A stretch of DNA of 64,000 nucleotides from Ga0077530 sp035565975 (GCA_035565975.1 DATMRT010000045.1:62001-126000), one strand, 5' to 3'; positions 34,748 through 44,661 are shown, counted from the stretch's first letter. The notes: generated by a model not told the origin, from the sequence alone. A program made the numbers and translations.

Positions 34748-35505
34748 GTGCGCGCTCCATCGGGAGCACCGCCGAGGTAGACCTCGCGCACGATTGGACT
34801 CGCGCGCACCTCGTCGGATGTGCCTTCGGCAATCAGACGCCCGCGGCTCATGACGACGACGCGGTCGGCGTGGCCGAAGACGACGTCCATGTCGTGCTCG
34901 GTGAAGAGTACGGCCGTGCGGCGCTGACGGGCGCGCTCGGCGACGAGCCGCATGAGCGCACTGCGCTCGCGTGCTGCCATGCCGGCCGTCGGCTCGTCCA
35001 TGAGGAGGAGGCGCGGATCGTTCACGAGCGCAATCGCAAGCTCGACGCGCTTGAGGTCGCCATAGGCCAGGACCGAGCAGAGCGTATCGGCGGCGTGCGC
35101 CATGCCGACCTCGTCGAGACGGGAGCGGATCTCGTCGTCGTGCGCGATCCCCGGCGCCGATATGAGCCCCGAAGCCCGTTCCCGCGAGAGCATCGCAACG
35201 TGCAGGTTCTCGGCGACGCTCATGGACGCGAACGTCTGCGTGATCTGGAATGTGCGCGCAACACCGGCCCGCCAGAGCGCACGCGGCGGCCAGCCGGTGA
35301 CATCCCGGCCGTCGAGGCGCACGTGACCGTGGTCCGGCGTGAGCTGGCCGTTGATCATGTTGAAGGTCGTGGTCTTGCCAGCTCCATTGGGGCCGATCAG
35401 CGCGAGGAGCTCGCCGGCATCGACCGTGAAGCTCACACGCTCGACCGCGCGAAAGCCCTTGAAGGACTTCCCAATGTCTTCGACGGCGAGCACGGGGACG
35501 GTCAT
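34744..35505 (-). CDS. livG: Branched-chain amino acid-type ABC importer ATPase LivG
   Basis: A 253-residue ATPase. Walker A is GPNGAGKTT, the Q-loop region VARTFQITQTFASMSVAENL, the divergent LivG signature LAYGDLKRVELA and Walker B LLLMDEPTAGM; FTEHDMDVVFGHADRVVVM follows. It pairs with LivF as the ATPase heterodimer. The ATG overlaps the stop of the fused permease gene by 4 bases, so translation is coupled on both sides. Confidence 0.92.
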   Translation of the reverse strand: MTVPVLAVEDIGKSFKGFRAVERVSFTVDAGELLALIGPNGAGKTTTFNMINGQLTPDHGHVRLDGRDVTGWPPRALWRAGVARTFQITQTFASMSVAENLHVAMLSRERASGLISAPGIAHDDEIRSRLDEVGMAHAADTLCSVLAYGDLKRVELAIALVNDPRLLLMDEPTAGMAARERSALMRLVAERARQRRTAVLFTEHDMDVVFGHADRVVVMSRGRLIAEGTSDEVRASPIVREVYLGGAPDGART

Positions 35506-37379
35506 GGAGCGGCCTCCCGGCGCTCGCGCCACTGGCGGAGCGTGCCAACAATGCCCTGCGGAAAGATGATCGTGATGAGGATGAGCGTGATGCCGAGCAC
35601 CGCGTGCCAGTATGGCGTCGCGCGCACGATCCAATCCTGCAGCGTGATGAAGACGACGGCGCCGGCGACAGGCCCGACGAGCGTCTGTACACCGCCGATC
35701 AGCACCATGGCGAGCGCGTCGACCGAGCGCGGTATCGAGAGCGTGTCGGGGGAGAGAGAGCCCTTCGAGAAAACATAGAGAGCGCCGGCGAGCCCCGCGG
35801 CTGCGCCGCCGAGGATGATCGCCCGCCACTGGATAAGGCGCACGTCGATGCCGACGGCCTCCGCACGGATGCGCGAGTCACGCGCGGCACGCAGGAGGTA
35901 ACCGAGCGGCGCGTGCACCGATCGCCAGATGAGCAGGATCGCGGCGCCGGCAAGCAGAAGCGTCGCGAAGTAGTAGGCGGTCTTGCCGGAAAGGAGGTCC
36001 GGTGGCCAGATGCCGACGAGACCATTGCTGCCACCGGTCACGGCATCCCACTGGAAGGCGATGGCCCACGTGATCTGGGCGAAGGCAAGCGTCAGCATCG
36101 CGAGCGAGACGCCCGAGAGACGCACGCAGAACCAGCCGAACAGCACGGCGAGCGCGCCCGCAAAGACGACGCCGGCCGGCACGGCCACGACGAACGGCGC
36201 ACCGGCTTGGAACGCGACGGCCGCCGCGTAGGCGCCGGCGCCGAAGTAGGCGGCGTGACCGAACGACGCCATGCCGCCCGCGCCCATGATGAGGCCGAGA
36301 CTCGCCGCGAAGAGCGCGAAGATGATGATGTCCGTCGCGAGCACGACCGTAAAGCGGTCGGCGAGGAGCGGCAGCACAAGCAATGCAAGGACGACAACAG
36401 CGAGCGGCCACATCCGCTTTACGTCCGGCACCGGCATGGGCAGGATCGAGGCGGCGACCGCGCGCTGTGGCGCCGGCGGCGTGCCGAAGAGCCCCCACGG
36501 CCGTATGACCAGCACGATCGCCATCACGATGAACTCGGCGACGAGTGTCAGCTTCGAGAAAGAGAATTCCGTACCGAAGATGTGCACGTCGCCAAGGCCG
36601 ATGCACCACGCCTTGACGACGCTGATGATCACCGCCGCGACGTAGGCGCCCGGCAGGCTGCCGAGCCCGCCGACCACAGTCACGACGAACACATCGGCGA
36701 TGATGGTCAGGTCCATGTTGTGATTGGCCGGCTCGCGCGGCAGTGCGAGAGCACCGGCAAGGCCGGCGAGCAGCGCACCGAGTGCGAAGACGGCCGTGAA
36801 AATGAGCGCCTGATTGATGCCGAGTGCCGCCGCCATGTCGCGGTCCTCGGTCGCGGCGCGCACGCGCGTGCCCCAGTCGGTGCGCGTGAGCAGCAGCCAG
36901 ACGACGAGGCCGACGAGCGGTCCGAGCACGAGCAGCAGCAGGTCGTATTGCGGAATGGGCTTGCCGAAGATCCAAGCGGCCCCCGTCAAACCCGGCGCAC
37001 GCGGGCCGAGAATGTCCTCCGGCCCCCAGGTGTAGAGCACGACATCCTTGAGGACGAGAACGAGTCCGAAAGTCGTGATGAGTTGCAGAAGCTCCGGCGC
37101 GCGATAGATGCGGCGGAGGATCGTGAGCTCGACGAAGGCGCCGAGAATGCCGACGGCGACCGCGGCAAAAACAGCACCGCCCCAGAAGCCGAGCACGCCG
37201 CCGCCGACGTAGTCGTAGAAGCTCACGCCCAGGTACGCGCCGAGCATGAAGAACGAGCCGTGCGCAAAATTCACGACGCGCGTGACGCCGAAGATGAGTG
37301 TCAGCCCGAGCGCGACGAGGAACAGCAGCGAGGCGCTCGCGAGACCGTTCAGCGTCTGGATGAGGAAGGAGGCGATCAT
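35502..37379 (-). CDS. Fused LivH-LivM permease of the ABC importer
   Basis: A 625-residue membrane protein joining two permeases that are usually separate. Residues 1-300 are LivH-like (NGLASASLLFLVALGLTLIF; VVNFAHGSFFMLGAYLGV; GGLGSLPGAYVAAVI). Residues 320-625 are LivM-like (LGLIMGAGGMASFGHAAYFG; GGSNGLVGIWPP; AARDSRIRAEAVGID). A linker near 300-325 (RPWGLFGTPPAPQRAVAASI) joins the halves without a stop. The fusion fixes a 1:1 ratio of the two channel halves. Coupling to livG is by ATGA. A palindromic repeat lies between it and the upstream binding-protein gene. Confidence 0.92.
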   Translation of the reverse strand: MIASFLIQTLNGLASASLLFLVALGLTLIFGVTRVVNFAHGSFFMLGAYLGVSFYDYVGGGVLGFWGGAVFAAVAVGILGAFVELTILRRIYRAPELLQLITTFGLVLVLKDVVLYTWGPEDILGPRAPGLTGAAWIFGKPIPQYDLLLLVLGPLVGLVVWLLLTRTDWGTRVRAATEDRDMAAALGINQALIFTAVFALGALLAGLAGALALPREPANHNMDLTIIADVFVVTVVGGLGSLPGAYVAAVIISVVKAWCIGLGDVHIFGTEFSFSKLTLVAEFIVMAIVLVIRPWGLFGTPPAPQRAVAASILPMPVPDVKRMWPLAVVVLALLVLPLLADRFTVVLATDIIIFALFAASLGLIMGAGGMASFGHAAYFGAGAYAAAVAFQAGAPFVVAVPAGVVFAGALAVLFGWFCVRLSGVSLAMLTLAFAQITWAIAFQWDAVTGGSNGLVGIWPPDLLSGKTAYYFATLLLAGAAILLIWRSVHAPLGYLLRAARDSRIRAEAVGIDVRLIQWRAIILGGAAAGLAGALYVFSKGSLSPDTLSIPRSVDALAMVLIGGVQTLVGPVAGAVVFITLQDWIVRATPYWHAVLGITLILITIIFPQGIVGTLRQWRERREAAP

Positions 37380-37410
37380 GGCGGCCCGGATGTCGCGTTG
37401 CTCGCCTACG

Positions 37411-37538
37411 ATCCCCCTCCCCCAGCGCCGAAGGCGCGCCTTCGGTGCAATGGCGGGGAGGGGTTAGGGTGGGGGGAATCCCTACCACAGATGTTCTGCA
37501 ATCCCCCCTCCTAACCTCCCCCCACCAGGGGAGAGGGA
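37411..37538. repeat. GC-rich palindromic repeat, family A copy 2
   Basis: It shares the order of blocks with the copies at 21178 and 58506: CCCCTCCCCC, GGGGAGGGGTTAGGGTGGGGGG, AATCCCTACC, GATGTTCTGCAATCCCCCC and a closing hairpin. This copy carries an extra small hairpin (CGCCGAAGGCGCGCCTTCGG) in the first loop. It lies between the binding-protein gene and the fused permease gene within the importer operon. Confidence 0.85.
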
Positions 37539-37558
37539 CAGGTACGGTGATGGGACAG

Positions 37559-38752
37559 TTATTGCGGCCGCAGCTTTTTCACGACGTCGTCCGGCGGGAG
37601 ATGGCGCTCGCCCGGCTCGTAGCGCCAGTCCACCATGATGCCCTTGCCATCCTTGAGACCGATCTTGCCGACGTAGGCGCCCATGGTCGACTGATGATCG
37701 AGCGGGCGGTAGGTGATCGGCCCGAACGGCGTCGAATGCTGCAAGCCCTTCATGGCCGCGACGATCGCTTCCGGATCCGTGGACTTGGCCTTGCGCAGGG
37801 CCTCGCCGACCGAGATCATCGCCGAGTAGCCGACCACCGACCCGAGCCGCGGGTAGTCCTTGTACTTCGCCTGATAGGCCGCAAGGAACTTCTTATGCTC
37901 CGGCGTGTCGATCGCATACCAGGGATAGCCGGTCACGATCCAACCGACGGGCGCCTCGTCGCGCAACGGGTCGAGATACTCGGGCTCGCCACCGAGCACG
38001 CTCAGCACGACCCGGTCCTTGAAGAGCCCGCGCGTCGTGCCCTCGCGCACGAACTTCTGGAGATCGCCGCCAAACGTGACGTTGAAGATTGCGTCAGGCT
38101 TTGCGTCGGCCACCGCCTGCGCGACGCTGCCGGCGTCGATGCGATTGAGGGGCGGCGCCTGCTCGACGACGAACTCGACGCCTGGCTGGCGCGCCGTCAT
38201 GAGCTGCTTGAAGGAGTTGATCGCCGACTGGCCGTACTCGTAGTTGGGGTAGACGAGCGCCCAGCGCTTCTTATTGAGCTTCACCGCCTCGTCGACCAGC
38301 ATGGACGTCTGCATGTAGGTCGAGGCGCGCAGGCGGAAGGTGTAGGCATTGCCGTTCTCCCACACGATCTTGTCCGTGAGCGGCTCGGAGGCGATGAACG
38401 GCATTTTGCGCTGCTTGGCGAAATCGGCAACCGCGAGACCGACATGCGAGAGGAAGCCCCCGGTCAGCAGCACGACGCCCTCGCGGCTGACAAGTTCCTC
38501 GGCCGCGCGGACGGCATCACCCGGCGCACCGTTGTCGTCGCGCGAGATGACCTCGAGCGGGCGGCCATTGATGCCACCGCTCTTGTTGATCTCCTCGACG
38601 GCGAGCTCCCAGCCCTTGCGATAGGGCTCGAGAAAGGCCGGAATCACCTTGTAACTATTGATCTCGCCGACCTTGATCGGCTCCTGCGCCATCGCCGGGC
38701 CGGCCAATGCCGCCATCGCCGCGAAGGCCACCGCCAGTCTGCCCAGTCTCAT
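37559..38752 (-). CDS. ABC importer substrate-binding protein (LivK-like, amide/hydrophobic amino acid family)
   Basis: A 397-residue periplasmic binding protein. The signal peptide LAVAFAAMAALAGPAMAQ is followed by EPIKVGEINSYKVIPAFLEP, the usual first strand of family 4 binding proteins, and both lobes are complete (AEELVSREGVVLLTGGFLSH; WALVYPNYEYGQSAINSF; GYSAMISVGEALRKA). ATG 38752 gives the signal peptide directly and has GGGAG 10 bases upstream. It is first in the operon. The ligand cannot be fixed from sequence: amino acids, amides and aromatic acids are all bound by this family. Confidence 0.9.
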   Translation of the reverse strand: MRLGRLAVAFAAMAALAGPAMAQEPIKVGEINSYKVIPAFLEPYRKGWELAVEEINKSGGINGRPLEVISRDDNGAPGDAVRAAEELVSREGVVLLTGGFLSHVGLAVADFAKQRKMPFIASEPLTDKIVWENGNAYTFRLRASTYMQTSMLVDEAVKLNKKRWALVYPNYEYGQSAINSFKQLMTARQPGVEFVVEQAPPLNRIDAGSVAQAVADAKPDAIFNVTFGGDLQKFVREGTTRGLFKDRVVLSVLGGEPEYLDPLRDEAPVGWIVTGYPWYAIDTPEHKKFLAAYQAKYKDYPRLGSVVGYSAMISVGEALRKAKSTDPEAIVAAMKGLQHSTPFGPITYRPLDHQSTMGAYVGKIGLKDGKGIMVDWRYEPGERHLPPDDVVKKLRPQ

Positions 38753-38866
38753 CTTCGCTGCACTCCCTAGATCCATCCGCCGGGCGAGGCACCGCAGAGG
38801 CACCATCCGACCAGCTTCTCCCTCGGCCCTGCCGAGGCCAATCCACCGCAAATATTATGGCCTGTT

Positions 38867-38920
38867 GCAGCTCATGTCTGGTATTTCAGCAGCCTGCTCG
38901 GTATTTCGGACATGAGCTGC
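38867..38920. promoter_or_regulatory. 54-bp symmetric palindrome between divergent genes
   Basis: Outer arms of 12 bases (GCAGCTCATGTC 38867-38878 and GACATGAGCTGC 38909-38920) are perfect complements. In the centre AGCAG (38888-38892) and CTGCT (38894-38898) pair around one base. Between outer and inner arms lies GGTATTTC on both sides, as a direct repeat (38880-38887, 38900-38907). The element sits between the starts of the importer operon and the carbamoyltransferase gene, where a shared operator would be expected. Confidence 0.6.
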
Positions 38921-39029
38921 GGTCATGCGGGCGGGGCCTGCGGCCGGCCGGATCAGATGGCGGAATGGGGATGACCAGCGATCGAGCGCACCTGTCTGCC
39001 GCCGCGACACGCGACGACGACTGCCTCCC

Positions 39030-40799
39030 ATGCGCATCCTAGGCATCGCGAGCGAGACCCACGACAGCGGCATCGCGATCGTCGAGGACGGCAAGCCGGT
39101 CCTCGTCATCGAAGAGGAGCGGCTGAGCCGCATCAAGCACACGCAGCGCTTTCCGGCAGCCGCGCTCTCGGCCGCCATCGAGGGCGGCTGGCTCAAGCCC
39201 GACGAGATCGACGTCATCGTGACGCCGTGGAACGCCACGGTGCTCCGCCAGACCTTCTTGAAGGCCATCCTCCGCAATCTGCCCTCGAGCCTCAACCTGC
39301 TGCGACCGGGTGCCAACACGGCGCAGCGCTCGAGCATCGTCGTGCTGAACCAGTGGCTGAAGTACAAGCTCGGCCACGCGCTCAAGGTCCAGCGTCTCCC
39401 GCCCTTCCACAGCGTGCGCCATCATCACGCCCATGCCGCCATCTTCTTCGTCTCGCCCTTCGAGGAGGCGAACATCCTGGTCATGGACGGCTACGGCGAT
39501 GACGCAGCGACATCGACGTATGTCGGACGCGGCAACCAGATCAGCCGCCTCTGGCAAAGCGACGTCTTCAACTCGCTCGGGATGATCTACACGTTCGTCA
39601 CCGGCCATCTCGGTTTTCGGGATTTCGAGGAGGGCACGGTCATGGCGCTTGCCGCGCACGGCGACGACCGCTACGTGCAAAAATTCCGCGACGCGATCCG
39701 CCTCCTCGACGACGGCCGCTACGAGGTCGACATGAGCTACTTCATGTTCGACAGATACGCGTTCCTGCAACCCTTCAGCGCAAAGTTCTTCGCGACCTTC
39801 GGTCCGCCGCGACGCAATGACGAGCCGGTGAGCGATCATCACAAGGCGCTCGCGCGCGCGCTGCAGGTGCGCCTCGAGGAGACCGTGCTGCATGTGGCGC
39901 GCGGGCTCCATGCGCGCAATCGCTCGCGCGATCTCGTCGTCTCGGGCGGCGTCGCGCTCAATTGCGTGGCCAATGCGCGGATCCTCGAGGAGACGGACTA
40001 CGAGCGCGTGTGGGTGCCGCCTTGCGCATCAGACACCGGCGGGCCGTTCGGGGCCGCACTCTGGTTCCATCATCAAAGGCGCACGCATCCGCGCGACTTC
40101 GTCCTGACCCACCCGTTCTATGGCATCGAACCGTCCGAGAACGAAATTCGCCTGGCCCTCTACGAGGCCGGCCTCGTCGCCGAGCGTCTTGACGATGATG
40201 CGCTCTTTGCACGCGTCGCGCGCGATCTCGCCGAAGGGTATATCGTCGGCTGGTTCCAGGGCCGCTTCGAGATGGGCCCGCGCGCGCTCGGCAACCGCTC
40301 GATCCTTGCCGATCCGCGCCGGCTCGCGACGAAGGATCGTATCAACGCGCGCATCAAGTACCGCGAAAGTTTCCGCCCCTTCGCCCCGGTCGTGCTCGCG
40401 GAGCACACGCGCGACTATTTCGAGATCGATCAGGCCGATCCCTTCATGACCATGGCACCGCGCGTGCGCCCCGAAAAGCGCGATATCATCCCTGCGGTCG
40501 TCCATGTCGACGGTACGGCGCGTCTGCAGACCGTCGAGCGTGAAGCCAATCCGCGCTACTACGCCGTCATCGAGGCCTTCATGCGCGAGACGGGCGTGCC
40601 GGTGTTGATCAATACGAGCTTCAACCGCCAGGAGCCGATCGTCGCGACACCGCGGGAGGCCGTGTCCTGCTACCTCAGGACCGAGATGGACGTGCTCGTG
40701 CTCGGGAACTTCTATACCCGCAGCCGCAATGCCACGAGCGAGAGGCGGGCGCGGACGGATTTTGCCGTGCGCGAGGAAAACCTCGTCGGGGGGGAGTGA
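39030..40799 (+). CDS. Carbamoyltransferase of the NodU/CmcH/TobZ family
   Basis: A 589-residue enzyme that transfers a carbamoyl group from carbamoyl phosphate through carbamoyl-adenylate to a hydroxyl. The N-terminal Kae1-like ATP-binding domain starts at MRILGIASETHDSGIAIVED and has the metal-binding His cluster SVRHHHAHAA near residue 131, then MDGYGDDAAT and VSGGVALNCVANARIL. The C-terminal domain has GWFQGRFEMGPRALGNRSIL and LINTSFNRQEP. The acceptor is unknown: these enzymes modify Nod factors, antibiotics and sugars. There are no Nod, sugar or antibiotic genes next to it, so it is an orphan tailoring enzyme, divergent from the importer operon. Confidence 0.92.
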   Translation: MRILGIASETHDSGIAIVEDGKPVLVIEEERLSRIKHTQRFPAAALSAAIEGGWLKPDEIDVIVTPWNATVLRQTFLKAILRNLPSSLNLLRPGANTAQRSSIVVLNQWLKYKLGHALKVQRLPPFHSVRHHHAHAAIFFVSPFEEANILVMDGYGDDAATSTYVGRGNQISRLWQSDVFNSLGMIYTFVTGHLGFRDFEEGTVMALAAHGDDRYVQKFRDAIRLLDDGRYEVDMSYFMFDRYAFLQPFSAKFFATFGPPRRNDEPVSDHHKALARALQVRLEETVLHVARGLHARNRSRDLVVSGGVALNCVANARILEETDYERVWVPPCASDTGGPFGAALWFHHQRRTHPRDFVLTHPFYGIEPSENEIRLALYEAGLVAERLDDDALFARVARDLAEGYIVGWFQGRFEMGPRALGNRSILADPRRLATKDRINARIKYRESFRPFAPVVLAEHTRDYFEIDQADPFMTMAPRVRPEKRDIIPAVVHVDGTARLQTVEREANPRYYAVIEAFMRETGVPVLINTSFNRQEPIVATPREAVSCYLRTEMDVLVLGNFYTRSRNATSERRARTDFAVREENLVGGE

Positions 40800-40825
40800 G
40801 GACACACCAGCTCGCGCCTCCGGCA

Positions 40826-40893
40826 CGAGAGGGGCTGCCGCCCCTTCAACCCCGCTCGGGGTCCCCCCGAACCCCCGTCTTTTATTGATTTGA
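40826..40893 (+). repeat. 3'-end hairpin array, family C copy 1
   Basis: Successive small hairpins (GGGGCTGCCGCCCC; CCCCGCTCGGGG) are followed by GAACCCCCGTCTTTTATTGA. It begins about 25 bases after the carbamoyltransferase stop, reading in the sense direction of that gene. The same pattern of hairpins, a C-rich run and a T/A-rich tail occurs at 53117-53205 (plus) and 53265-53345 (minus). Confidence 0.6.
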
Positions 40894-40916
40894 AGATCGC
40901 CGCGAGCGCTCCATGT

Positions 40917-41043
40917 CCCTTCTCCCCGTTCTTCACGGGGAGAAGGTTAGGATGAGGGGCGGCGGCACTTACCAACGTCAGCGTATACCGCCGCCCCTCA
41001 CCCCGCCCCTCTCCCCATTGAAGTCAATGGGGAGAGGGAGAAG
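40917..41043. repeat. Three-hairpin palindromic repeat, family B
   Basis: Three consecutive stems: CTTCTCCCCG/CGGGGAGAAG (40919-40928 with 40936-40945), GAGGGGCGGCGG/CCGCCGCCCCTC (40954-40965 with 40988-40999), and a 13-bp stem CTCTCCCCATTGA/TCAATGGGGAGAG (41009-41021 with 41024-41036). The CTTCTCCCC...GGGGAGAAGG style is that of palindromic intergenic elements frequent in Rhizobiales genomes. Only one copy is in this window. Confidence 0.75.
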
Positions 41044-41135
41044 TAAGCGCACCGCAAACACGAGCCACTTGACGGCGCGCTACGCCGGGAGCTTGGTGCA
41101 GCGATACTCGCGCCAAACTAAGGGCACCCAATCCT

Positions 41136-41753
41136 ATGAGTATCGAAGCCTGGCTCGCCTTCGTGGCGGCCTCGACGATCCTGCTGATCATCCCAGGCCC
41201 GACGATCCTGCTCGTCATTTCCTATGCGCTCGGACAGGGCTGGCGCGCGGCTCTGCCCATCTCCGTCGGCGTCGCGCTCGGCGATTTCACGGCGATGACA
41301 CTCTCGATGCTCGGCGTCGGCGCCCTGCTTGCAGCTTCCGCGACGCTTTTCACGGTGCTCAAGCTGATCGGCGCGGCCTATCTCATCTGGCTCGGCATCA
41401 AGCTCTGGCGCGCCGGCGGTGCGCTCAGAACCGAGGCGCGGACCGAGACCGCAACGTCCTTCTCAATGGTGGCGCACGCGTGGCTGGTGACGGCGCTCAA
41501 TCCCAAGGGCATCACGTTCTTCGTCGCGTTCCTGCCGCAGTTTCTCGATCCGACGGGCGACGTGCTGCGCCAGATGCTGATCCTCGGCGCGACGTTCCTC
41601 GCGCTCGCCTTTGCGAACGCACTCGGCTACGGCCTGCTTGCCGCACGCGCGGGTGCGATGGCGCGCAATCCGAATGCCATCAGCCTGTTCAACAAGATCG
41701 GCGGCAGCCTGCTGATCGGCGCAGGCGTGGCAGCGGCGACGGTGAGGACCTGA
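41136..41753 (+). CDS. LysE/RhtB-family exporter
   Basis: A 205-residue inner-membrane protein with about six helices that exports amino acids or related small molecules by exchange with protons. The N-terminal family motif IIPGPTILLVISYALGQGWR is clear, followed by GVALGDFTAMTLSMLGVGALL, LKLIGAAYLIWLGIKLWRAG and TALNPKGITFFVAFLPQFLD. AAGGG lies 11 bases before the ATG. It ends 6 bases before the convergent glpX stop. Confidence 0.9.
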   Translation: MSIEAWLAFVAASTILLIIPGPTILLVISYALGQGWRAALPISVGVALGDFTAMTLSMLGVGALLAASATLFTVLKLIGAAYLIWLGIKLWRAGGALRTEARTETATSFSMVAHAWLVTALNPKGITFFVAFLPQFLDPTGDVLRQMLILGATFLALAFANALGYGLLAARAGAMARNPNAISLFNKIGGSLLIGAGVAAATVRT

Positions 41754-41759
41754 AGCGCT

Positions 41760-42755
<996 letters not shown>

Positions 42756-42996
42756 TCTCGGCCTCCCGATCGGTCCATAGTGCTTGCGCACCCGCACGTG
42801 CGGCCGCTCACTGGCCGGCAGTGCGGTCTATACGCCAGCCGTCAGCAACATTGAAGCACGTTCGATGCCATTGCTGCGCCGCACAACAGCGGCACCGTGC
42901 AAGTGAGTTAAGCAAGTCTGCTGTCCGGACATGGTAGTGGCGCATACAGTGCCCCACGTTTACTGTCTGTGGCCGCATCACCTAGAGACCGAGGAT

Positions 42997-44367
42997 ATGT
43001 CCCCCATGCGACAGATGGCGCTGATCGGCTTCCTGCAGGCGCAGAACTGTTCCAATTTCGCCGCCTCCTGGCGCCATCCCGACTCCCGCACCGATTTCAT
43101 GTCGCCCGACTTCTATCGCCACATCGGCAAGGTGCTGGAGGCGGGGAAATTCCAGCTCGCCTTCTTCGACGACCGTCTCGGGATGCCGGAGTTCCATGGG
43201 GGGCGATACACGGAGGCGGTCGAGAACGGCATTCGCTGCGTGAAGATGGACCCGGTGGCCTGCATGATGGCCATGGGCATGGCGACCGAGCGGCTCGGCC
43301 TCGGCGTGACGTACTCGACGACGTACTACGAGCCCTTCCACGTCGCGCGCATGTTCGCGACGCTCGATCTCATGACGAATGGTCGCGCGGGCTGGAACAT
43401 CGTCACCTCCCTCAACGACATCGAGGCGCGCAATATGGGGCGCGATGAGGTCATCGAGCACGACGCGCGCTACGACAGGGCCGACGAGTTCATGGAGGTC
43501 GTACTCGGCCACTGGGACACATGGGCCGACGACGCGCTGATCGTCGACAAGGCGACGGGCCGCTTTGCGGATGCGTCGAAGGTCCACCGGCTGGACTACG
43601 CCGGCAAGGCCTTCAAATCGCGCGGGCCGTTCACCGTGCCGCGCTCCGCTCAGGGCCATCCCCTGCTCATCCAGGCCGGCCAGAGCGGGCGCGGAAAGCG
43701 CTTCGCGGCCGAATGGGGCGAGATGATCTTCACCTACACGCCAAGCCTCGACGTCGGCAAAAAGGAATACGCGGAGCTCAAGGCGATGTGCGCCGCGACG
43801 GGCCGCGATCCGAACAGCATGCTGATCGGCGCTCTCGTGCACCCCGTCGTCGCCGAAACGAAGATGGAGGCGGAGGACAAGCGCGCCGCGCTCGACAAGC
43901 TGCCGCTCGAGGTAGACAGCCTCATGCTCCTCTCGGAGGCGCTGAACTTCGATTTCGGCTCCAAGCCCCTCGACGAACCGCTGACGGACGAGGACATTGC
44001 CTCCATGTCCGGCCTGCAGGCGATCCGCGACCGCGTTCTCAAGAATGCAGGCACGAAGAATCCGACGATCCGCGACTTCATCCGCATCAGCGGTCGCGGG
44101 CGGCTGAACAATCCGTGGGTCGGCGGACCGAAGGAGGTGGCCGACATGTTCGAGGCGTACTTCACGGCACCGGCGTGCGACGGATTCGTCGTCGGCGCGA
44201 CGTGCGTACCGGGGACGTACGAGGACTTCGTGCGCTTCGTCGTTCCCGAGTTGCAGAAGCGCGGGCTCTATCACAAGGATTATCGCGGCACGACGCTGCG
44301 CGAGAACCTGGGTCTCGTGCGTCCCGACGTCGGTGCGTGGCGTAACGTGAAGCGCGGGCCAAACTGA
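42997..44367 (+). CDS. LLM-class flavin-dependent monooxygenase (NtaA/SnaA/DszA family)
   Basis: A 456-residue FMNH2-dependent monooxygenase of the luciferase-like fold. Typical segments are IGFLQAQNCSNFAASWRHP near the start, LAFFDDRLGMPEFHGG, MAMGMATERLGLGVTYSTTY, GRAGWNIVTSLNDIEARNMG and PLLIQAGQSGRGKRFAAEWG. NtaA-group enzymes oxidise nitrilotriacetate, dibenzothiophene sulfone, pristinamycin precursors and similar compounds, so the substrate is open. A flavin reductase would be needed; none is adjacent. ATG 42997 has GAGGAT immediately upstream and ATG 43006 is a close alternative. Two small genes follow directly. Confidence 0.88.
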   Translation: MSPMRQMALIGFLQAQNCSNFAASWRHPDSRTDFMSPDFYRHIGKVLEAGKFQLAFFDDRLGMPEFHGGRYTEAVENGIRCVKMDPVACMMAMGMATERLGLGVTYSTTYYEPFHVARMFATLDLMTNGRAGWNIVTSLNDIEARNMGRDEVIEHDARYDRADEFMEVVLGHWDTWADDALIVDKATGRFADASKVHRLDYAGKAFKSRGPFTVPRSAQGHPLLIQAGQSGRGKRFAAEWGEMIFTYTPSLDVGKKEYAELKAMCAATGRDPNSMLIGALVHPVVAETKMEAEDKRAALDKLPLEVDSLMLLSEALNFDFGSKPLDEPLTDEDIASMSGLQAIRDRVLKNAGTKNPTIRDFIRISGRGRLNNPWVGGPKEVADMFEAYFTAPACDGFVVGATCVPGTYEDFVRFVVPELQKRGLYHKDYRGTTLRENLGLVRPDVGAWRNVKRGPN

Positions 44368-44375
44368 GCGACGAT

Positions 44376-44627
44376 ATGAGTATTGCCCGGTCCGAGCTGG
44401 TTCAGGCCATCGACCACGCGCTCGCCGGCGCGTGGGAAGCGGCGCACGGGATCGTTCAGCGTGACGAGAGCGATCCGACGGCGTGCTGGATTCATGCCGT
44501 GCTGCACAAGATGGAGCCGGACGAAGGTAACAGCCGCTACTGGTATCGCCGCGCCGGCAAGGCGTACGAAGCCTACGCGGACGGCCGCCAGGAGCTGATC
44601 GCGATCAAGGCGGCGCTGACCTATTGA
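44376..44627 (+). CDS. Small protein of unknown function
   Basis: An 83-residue soluble protein starting 8 bases after the monooxygenase stop. It is helical and reads like a degenerate TPR hairpin: AIDHALAGAWEAAHGIVQRD, then PTACWIHAVLHKMEPDEGNS and RYWYRRAGKAYEAYADGRQE. I recognise the WIHAVLHKxExDxGNxRYWYRRAG pattern from small conserved alphaproteobacterial proteins of unknown role. Tight spacing indicates co-transcription with the monooxygenase. Confidence 0.75.
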   Translation: MSIARSELVQAIDHALAGAWEAAHGIVQRDESDPTACWIHAVLHKMEPDEGNSRYWYRRAGKAYEAYADGRQELIAIKAALTY

Positions 44628-44661
44628 TCAAGCAAGCAACAGCAGAACGGGAGGAGCACGC

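Larger units (their letters stand above)
40800..41135. other. Intergenic stretch of repeats, no gene
   Basis: The 336 bases between the carbamoyltransferase and LysE genes hold two repeat elements, described separately: a hairpin array at 40826-40893 and a three-hairpin element at 40917-41043. No credible coding frame was seen. The last 90 bases before the LysE start should contain its promoter, but no clear hexamers are visible. Confidence 0.7.

Noticed and set aside
34037..35692. A single fused LivF/LivG protein, because the livF frame stays open far upstream.
   Set aside because: The upstream part is an out-of-frame shadow of livG; livF has its own ATG in a 4-base overlap with the livG stop, and livG has complete ATPase motifs in another frame.
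35604..37514. A long plus-strand open frame opposite the fused permease.
   Set aside because: Its composition is almost entirely charged residues in short repeats, an artefact of complementing codons for hydrophobic helices.
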